Shown: positions 57,231 to 64,000 of the stretch, piece after piece
Layout: every line of letters begins with the position of its first letter
Numbering within the stretch: position 1 is the first letter of the stretch
From: Pseudorasbora parva
Taxonomy: Eukaryota > Chordata > Actinopteri > Cypriniformes > Gobionidae
DNA: 64,000 nt
Direction: 5' to 3'
Assembly (NCBI RefSeq): GCF_024679245.1
Contig: NC_090173.1
Coordinates: 6,382,428 to 6,446,427 of the forward strand
The notes under the pieces: model-generated
Database searches by the model: none
What the model saw: only the letters and a program-made list of their open reading frames with translations
Told to the model about the DNA's origin: nothing
Made by a program: the position numbers and the translations under genes

Positions 57231-57685
57231 ACATAGCATATGTTAGAGTAAAAAAACTATTTTGATGTAAGAAAGTAACTTTTTTTACTTTTTAAATTTT
57301 TGTTACAGGAATCTCTGTTTTGTAGTTAAACACATCAAATTTATATTATGTTTCTTGTGTGTCTGTGTAGATATTAATCATCCTAGTTGTTAGTGCTAAT
57401 GTTTTAGCTGTTAGCTGTAAGGTGGGCTAGTTCATGGCTACAAGACTCGGGTTAGTTGTAACAGAGTCACACACACATTAGGGAGACCAAACGTACTGTT
57501 TTCCCAGGACTTGTCCTGTTTTCGAGTTCTGTCCTGGCCCTAATATAACAATTTTCTATCCATACAGAGGAAGCATACTTTAAATGTATTGAAATTAATA
57601 CAGAATATTTTAGTAAACTTCGAGTATCATTTGAGTATCCTATTGCCGGGCCAAGTGTCCTGGTTTTCGGTAATTTATGGTCACC

Positions 57686-57688
<3 letters not shown>

Positions 57689-57759
<71 letters not shown>
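57689..57759. repeat. (CA)n microsatellite
   Basis: About 35 uninterrupted CA dinucleotides, ending in CGCG. Confidence 0.95.
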
Positions 57760-57761
<2 letters not shown>

Positions 57762-58240
57762 GTTCAAGTGTTCAGTTTCAATATTTTACTATGGCTAATG
57801 CTGACCGACAGTAACAAACATGCTTACACACATAATGCTTGTGTTCAAGTTCAATTTATTATGGTCAATTACTAGAGTAGAGTAATTAGTGAGAGTGACA
57901 CACACTGAAACGTTAGTTTTGAATAAAAAGCTTTCAATTTTTTTTTTTTTTTTTTCATAATCCTCATTTCATTATGTTACATTTCACCCCAGTGGATTTC
58001 ATAATGTTACATCTCATGCATGTTCCAACGAACCCAGACTATGGGGTGAATTGTAACATTTCAGTCCTCATGTTTGAAACGAAACCATTTTCTGTTTGTG
58101 TTGGAGAGATAATAGTTATCTCATTTAATAGCAGAGACTTGTAACTAGTTTGAATCACATTTTGAACACACTGGCTTAAAAGTACTCTAAGATGTAGACA
58201 GAAAAGTCAAAAATGTTACAACCAAGGTCGGTCTCCCCCT

Positions 58241-59370
58241 ATGAGACTGTGTTTGTAACAAGCCAATTACGATAATATTTTACATGGCATAATTGTATCC
58301 TTTAATTCTTCGTTTAGTATTGTCTGCAAGTATGTCAAGAATTTAAGGTTAATTTACGTTTTTTATGTTTTTTATTTACCAGTTCTGAAGGCAATGCGGA
58401 AATGTGGCAATAAGGGAGCATGTAAAAAAAGTTTGGATATTTTGTCATCGTTAAAACCCAGGAACGACTTGAACCTTTATTAAACCTCGAGAGTAGTTAA
58501 GACATTATTAAAAACATTTTATTTTAGCGAAAGTATTTGTTTCCGTGTCTTTTGCCTCATGTTGGTTATTGCCGCGTGTGTCTGCGTGGCGTGCACAAGC
58601 TGGGGTGGAGGTGGGGGGCTTGAGCCCCTGCCCCTTTGAAAATGAAAGTGAAAGTGCCCTTTTCGATCACACAACAGTGCTCTCGTGAAAGCGATTTCCA
58701 CCGCGCAGTAAGCGCGACTTCTACCGAATGTGATTCCCCCCCTGAACGCGAACACTGACCCTGCCCCCGCGGAGGAGCGCGCTACTGCTGTGTGGTAAAA
58801 GGCCCATACTGATTTTTTTTCTGCAGTCATACACTAGACTATGGAAGCAGTGAAAAGCACTTTTTTATTAAGGTGTGCCTTTAGCCCTGTCCTACCTATA
58901 AGTTCAGATTTAAAGGGTAAACAATGTATCAAATCAAACCGAAAGTAAAACAAATAGTAGGCTACGAGGAATCAGAAAAACAGAATTTGGCTTAATATTT
59001 TTACAAATAAACTTCGCATAGTTACCTTTTGGGTCTGGTGTAGCACTTGAAAACGACATGATTCAGATTCAATGTTAGTTACAGGAACATTCCTGCAGCA
59101 ATGGCGTATATCGGTGACTTGCGCGAACAGATCACGTGACTGGCAAATGGCGACGGAGACGTCACAAACCACGACAATCTAGGGATAATGTGCCACATTC
59201 ATATAAAAAACAAAACAGGATTAGCACATCCTATTGATGTACATTAAAGAATAATAAAGGTTGTTTTTGACATTTTTACCTGGCAGCTAGGCACCTAAAT
59301 ATTTAATTAGCTTCATCTCGATGTAATTTTAGTCAAAAGTGCACCTACCCAGAAAGGTATCCATCCTCAG

Positions 59371-59371
<1 letters not shown>
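58241..59371. other. No gene recognised
   Basis: AT-rich, except 58590-58790, which is GC-richer and includes GAAAATGAAAGTGAAAGTG (58638-58656), an ISRE-like run. The open frame across it is low-complexity and not credible. Confidence 0.45.

Positions 59372-59459
<88 letters not shown>
59372..59459. repeat. (TA)n microsatellite
   Basis: About 88 bp of TA; a second short TA run lies at 59513-59531. Confidence 0.95.
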
Positions 59460-59460
<1 letters not shown>

Positions 59461-59961
59461 CACACACACTGTACAGATTCATATAGCTGTGACTGTTATC
59501 ATACAGACGGGGATATATATATATATATATAGGTGTATAGGCAAATAAATATTAAATGATGAAATAGCCTTTCACTGCACTGTGTCCACTTTGCCAACCA
59601 CCCTGAGGCGAACAGCACACACTTAAATGAAGATAGATAATAACTCCTCATAATCCTCAAACGAGGTTCATTATGCTCATTAATAAAACGCCATAATGAG
59701 GAGCAATGGGATGTGATGAATCTGATGGAGTGATGAGGTCCTCTGCTGGCGGACTGATGGCATTTCTTTATTTAAAACATTACATATTAGACCGGAATTT
59801 GGCCAGTTTTCAGACTCAATAGCGCATCTGATCATCATCTTAACCAGTACAATGAATGAGACTGACCACAGAATGAACTTACACAACAGGATATTTCTAC
59901 AGAAACTGCTATCTAAAATAATAGATATGAGACACTGGGCCAAAATGTTGAGAAGCACTGT

Positions 59962-60058
<97 letters not shown>

Positions 60059-60059
60059 A

Positions 60060-60103
<44 letters not shown>

Positions 60104-60132
60104 CGTCCGTCCGTCCGTCTATCTATCTATCT
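59962..60132. repeat. Compound tetranucleotide microsatellite
   Basis: (ATCT)n to about 60058, then (GTCT)n, then (GTCC)n, then ATCT again. Single-base steps between blocks suggest expansion of point mutants. Confidence 0.95.
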
Positions 60133-61487
60133 CCGTGTCAAAAATGAAATCTTAATTCTCTTTTGTGAAAACATATCAACCCTAATCATCCTGATATAGT
60201 TGTCAGTTTACTGGAGCAACCTGGGGGGCACACTAACTTATAAAATACACAAAAAATTATTATAAAACCCTAACGAGAGACTTGACTTTTATTTTTTGTT
60301 ATTTTTTTCTTTTACCATTTTTCCCAGTCTTTTTGGTACATTTCTCAAATTTAACTCACAATTAGCAAAACATTAAGTGCATTTCTCAAAACAATTAGTA
60401 CAAATAGCAAAACCCCATGGATAACCTGCAAAAGCCACTCAGTACACGGACATCACATACTGTGAGTCTCAAACATCATTGCCTCCTACTTCTTATGTAA
60501 ATCTCGTGAATCCATAACGCAACGGGGAAAAAAAGTGCTTCTCAACATAAACCCAACAGTGACGCAACCATTGGGGATCATTTATATGCACGCCCCAACA
60601 TTTGCATCTGTCCGAACATGTTCATTGTCAGGCGGAACTCTCAAACTTCTCTCGTGGACACACTTCATGTTCAGGCTGTGCAGGAGACGTGAGGACTTTT
60701 CTACCCTTCCCACAGATAAAAAATGTCAACAGTCACGGTTGATGTTTGTTATCCGATACCACAACAATTTAATTCAAGATCGTTCGTTTGTTCGGCCCAT
60801 TTCAAGCAAGCTTCGCTCAGCGTCTTAAACTGAAGAAAGTGGCAACTGTATTCCTGAAAACAGTAAGTTACTCACACAGTCAACTTATTGACTGTTTAAA
60901 CAATTTCTGATTAAATTGAAAGTTTCTTAGAGAGACCGCATTGTCTAGATAACGCAAGATGCTTACAGTAACAATAGGAAACTCCAGGTACCATACCAAA
61001 CTAAATAGTGTGTCTAATGACAAAGGGTGATATTATTTTGTATTACAAAATACAACAAGTAGATACTTTGCTTAGATCGTTCACTCGAGCCTTCTAGCAA
61101 ACGTCACCTTTTCCACCATATAAGTTAAAATGACAAAGCTTTTCATTTTGTAAAAATGTATATTTATATTTTTAAGAACTTAAGTATGATGTTTTTGCAT
61201 GGTTGTATTTCCGAGTACATCACAGTCACTGCGTAACGTTAGCCTACATTGTGACTAACGTTATATAAATGTAACCGTCTTCGTTGATGTGCTTCCCTGA
61301 CTTCCACTTCTGTGACTCTTTTTGCCTGTGCAGCACACAATGTGTATGTAGTGTGCAATACACTATAAGTAGTGCTTGCATATGTTAATATGAAAAATGT
61401 AGGAAAGTGCAAATTAATGCAGTAAGTGAATGCGTTATATATGACTTAAGTTTCCTATATTCACCAAAGCACTTTATCATGGATTAA

Positions 61488-61490
<3 letters not shown>
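60133..61490. other. No gene recognised
   Basis: AT-rich sequence with short open frames only. Nothing with a domain, splice pattern or repeat ends. Confidence 0.5.

Positions 61491-61579
<89 letters not shown>
61491..61579. repeat. (AG)n microsatellite
   Basis: About 89 bp of uninterrupted AG. Confidence 0.95.
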
Positions 61580-61583
<4 letters not shown>

Positions 61584-64000
61584 TAGCTCAGTTCAAGAGA
61601 TTAAAATACACTCAAATATAATCAGGCGCACAAAAAAGGAATATGGTCTCAAAAAGCTCAGCAATTCACAGATGTGTTACAGAACTCAACTAATTAACAC
61701 TTATAGCACCATATCAAAAGGTCAGACTATATATCAAATACAAATCAGTCAGTTCAGTCTAACAATATTAACTCTGCCACTTTAAGCCACAAGAAAGGTG
61801 GGGAATGTTTTTTTTTTTCTTTTGCTTCTTTCTTTCTGTCTTTTTTTCTTTTTTGCATCTTTGTTTTTCTCTTTTGCTCTTTTCCCCCTGCTTCTTTTTT
61901 TTCTTGTTTGCTTTTTCTTCTTTTTTTCACTTTACACTGTTTATTTGTCAAAAAGCTTCCGTTGACATAGAAACCAACGATCCGGGTCGCGGCACCAAAG
62001 ATGTAACCCTCTTCGTCTATGTGCTTACCCGACTGTCTCTGCGTTGTGTGGGTGTTGTGTGGGTGTTGTGTGGGCGTTGTGTGGGTGTTGGGGGGGAGTA
62101 GGAAGGACATTAAAGTCGATGGTAGAGTCAATGCTGAGCAGCTTTCTTTTATTAGGCTTCTTTTTCAGTTTAGCCACTTTTTAGTAATGGAGTTACTTAA
62201 GTTACTTAATATTTAAATAAGACTGTCATTTAAAATCAACTACAAACAAATAAATGCTAGATGTATTTAAAATAGGAAATATAAAACCATAAAATACACA
62301 AATAAACCTTAAACACAACATAAAGTACAAAACATATACTATAATGGAACATAGTTAATGTGCAATAATATTAGAAATGCAAAACAATTTATCAAAAATA
62401 ATCTAACATATGCTTTAGTAAATGTGTTAACATCACTATACTGTAACAGACTCAGGTCTCTTAAGTACTACTACTACCCACCACTAGAGGCGCTAGGGTG
62501 CTTTAGAAGGTGGCATTTACCCAGGTGGGTAGTAGAGTTAGGAAGATTTGTTGGACAGAGGAAGCATGGCTTACCTACTGTGTTGCCACAAACTGCTTTG
62601 AGTCCTGATTGGGAAACTTAGGTTTTATGCTCAGTCAAAAAGGACTCTTTGTTGCTACTAGCATTCCTATCACTTTCCTAGATTGCTGGGATTACCAGTT
62701 ATTATCTGTGCAAGTTCTCTGCCCTGTCGATCTCTTGGATCTTAAACACAAAGGACTGTAAGGGATACCGGCACATCTCCCATCATCTACGAGACTTTTT
62801 ACGTCAAGTTCATGCTGAACAATGTTGAGCCCATCTTAGGCGGGTTTGTTTCTCAACCAAAACTTGCAAAGACTGGTATTTACGTGATTACATTTACAGT
62901 TGTTCTTGCTGGTATGGTCATTGTGTATTTTGATTTCAGTAGGCGTTGAAGGTGTATTATAAATGTAATTTGTTTGGTTTACTTATTTGGTTGTATGGAT
63001 GATTAGATAAAGTGTCAAGAGCACATGTTTATTCTAATCATTTTCAGTGATTTATACCTGGTTTAAATTGTGTTGATAAAAAATAAGTTGGTGGTTCCTT
63101 CCCTAAAAATCAGACTTATAGCAGTCTTAAACTTAAAGTAGTTAAGATGGTTCTAATACTTCCTTTAATAATATAGATGGCTAATATAATTAGAGAAATA
63201 ACACGGTTATAATGGGACAACAGTGATAGCCTTCCTTCCCTTTTCATAAAAGAAAATAAGACTGTGGGGGTAAGGAAGGGGCAACTCCCTCAAAGAAACA
63301 CAACAGACAGCTCCCCCCAATGGCAGGGAGAGAACATTACATCTTCCCTACATAAACATGCAATATTGTTAAAAAGACGAGTCATCACTGGTTTTGGTTT
63401 GGGGAAGAAGATCGTCTGTGCGGTTGCCAGATTTCAGTCATTTAAATCCCCTTTTCTGTGAAAACACAGAAAACAGTGCTTTTCTGTGAAAAGAACACAT
63501 CCGGTGTTTTACCTAAACATGTCCAATCTGGCAACCATATGCACGCAAGCTCTCCTGCTCGCGGATGATCTGAAAACACCAATAAACAAGTAAGCTGCAT
63601 TTTATCAATCTCCATTGAGTCGGTCTGTGTTCTGTCAGGACTCACTATCCGCTTCACTGAACTGCTGTGAGCTGCTGAAATAAGCCAATCAGAGCAGAGC
63701 TCAACATTAATATTCATGACTCTTCCAAATAAGGCAAAAACAGAGCATTACATCCTAGGGACAATTTATAGGGTTATAAAGGGACCTGTAAAACTGTATC
63801 TGGACAATTTTTGACCTTAAATAAGCCAAATAATAAATATGTAGATATCGGAGAACAATTTAACATATTGTTTCAAATCATTCTAGGGCACCTTTAATGT
63901 TTTAGCTGTCACATGCTCAGAGTCAGCCTGTTTAATGTTACCACACAATACATGTTATGAGTATGTCTCTTCATTTTGACATGTTTCTATATTGTTGATT
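61580..64000. other. No gene recognised; low-complexity and old repeats
   Basis: 61805-61940 is T-rich polypyrimidine (its lysine-rich minus-strand reading is an artefact). 62041-62090 is a short GGGTGTTGTGT minisatellite. 62460-62640 and 63440-63895 look like old interspersed repeats. The last one ends near TAGGGCACCTTTAATG, a word seen at ends of fish DNA elements, but the other end is not identified. Confidence 0.45.

Larger units (their letters stand above)
55623..58240. mobile_element. Probable 2.6 kb DNA element with AGGGGGAGACCG ends
   Basis: AGGGGGAGACCGCCAGGATG at the left and CGGTCTCCCCCT at the right are inverted, and GGTTGTAACA/TGTTACAACC follows in register. The interior has several GTTGTAAC/ATGTTACA words, a CA microsatellite and nested elements. 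No transposase or duplication seen. Confidence 0.5.

Noticed and set aside
58519..58830. 103-codon minus-strand frame
   Set aside because: Low-complexity His/Phe and Pro runs, no domain, and it spans an ISRE-like GA-rich tract. No evidence for a gene.
61268..62040. Possible LTR pair (TGTAACCGTCTTCG near 61270 and TGTAACCCTCTTCG near 62002)
   Set aside because: Similarity lasts only about 35 bp and no ends, primer site or coding sequence support an LTR element.
61754..62131. Lysine-rich 125-codon minus-strand frame
   Set aside because: It is the complement of a T/C-rich low-complexity tract, with no domain and no splice structure.

Overview
The window is vertebrate nuclear DNA, most likely from a teleost and probably a cyprinid fish (inference from repeat content). 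It has AT-rich intergenic DNA, GT-AG introns, GIMAP (AIG1-type) GTPase genes and a dense mix of Tc1/mariner, hAT, Harbinger-like, piggyBac-like, CACTA/EnSpm-like, LINE, BEL/Pao, Gypsy and tyrosine-recombinase elements. There is no sign of prokaryotic organisation, and I found no rRNA or tRNA gene.

Layout. 1-3153 is a decayed LINE split by a solo LTR (861-1743). 3154-19320 is a BEL/Pao retrotransposon (LTR, tRNA-Tyr type primer site, gag-pol) whose pol is split by a 12.9 kb DNA transposon at 6082-18936. That transposon is the most interesting object here. It has CCCTTACG-type terminal inverted repeats, a 2-bp GA target duplication, a 111-bp subterminal tandem array, and two divergent multi-exon genes: a CACTA-like DDE transposase (minus strand, broken by a nested TTAA-type element) and an apparently intact seven-exon gene for a coiled-coil/BEN-domain protein (plus strand). 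A Tc1 fragment and a foldback element are nested inside it.

19389-25584 holds a CACTG...CAGTG MITE, a truncated GIMAP copy, a 2.2 kb minisatellite of 39/24-bp units that replaces the GTPase half of that gene, a tyrosine-recombinase fragment, and a 1.25 kb element with long inverted repeats and a 7-bp target duplication. 26511-28111 is a TTAA-flanked transposon carrying a second minisatellite with a 180-bp higher-order period. 28741-33108 is another LINE, with a 2A-like NPGP motif near its start, interrupted twice.

33871-35947 (minus) is the best host gene, a GIMAP GTPase with a four-codon first coding exon, heptad-repeat coiled coil and C-terminal membrane anchor. An ISRE-like motif and splice donor near 42 kb may be its promoter and first exon. 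36-46 kb holds a hAT relic, a palindromic pair of half Tc1 elements, a foldback, Gypsy gag and chromodomain scraps, and an L2-type LINE. 48.6-55.4 kb contains a second GIMAP gene (50603-51707) between two inverted copies of a 1.2 kb Harbinger-like element; its 3' part is almost identical to the truncated copy at 20 kb. From 55.4 kb to the end I see only transposon remnants, microsatellites and unassigned AT-rich DNA.

How it fits together: two host immune-type GTPase genes sit in DNA built by repeated nested insertion. Insertion order can be read from who interrupts whom: BEL after the first LINE, the CACTA-like element after BEL, and the TTAA element, Tc1 and foldback after that.
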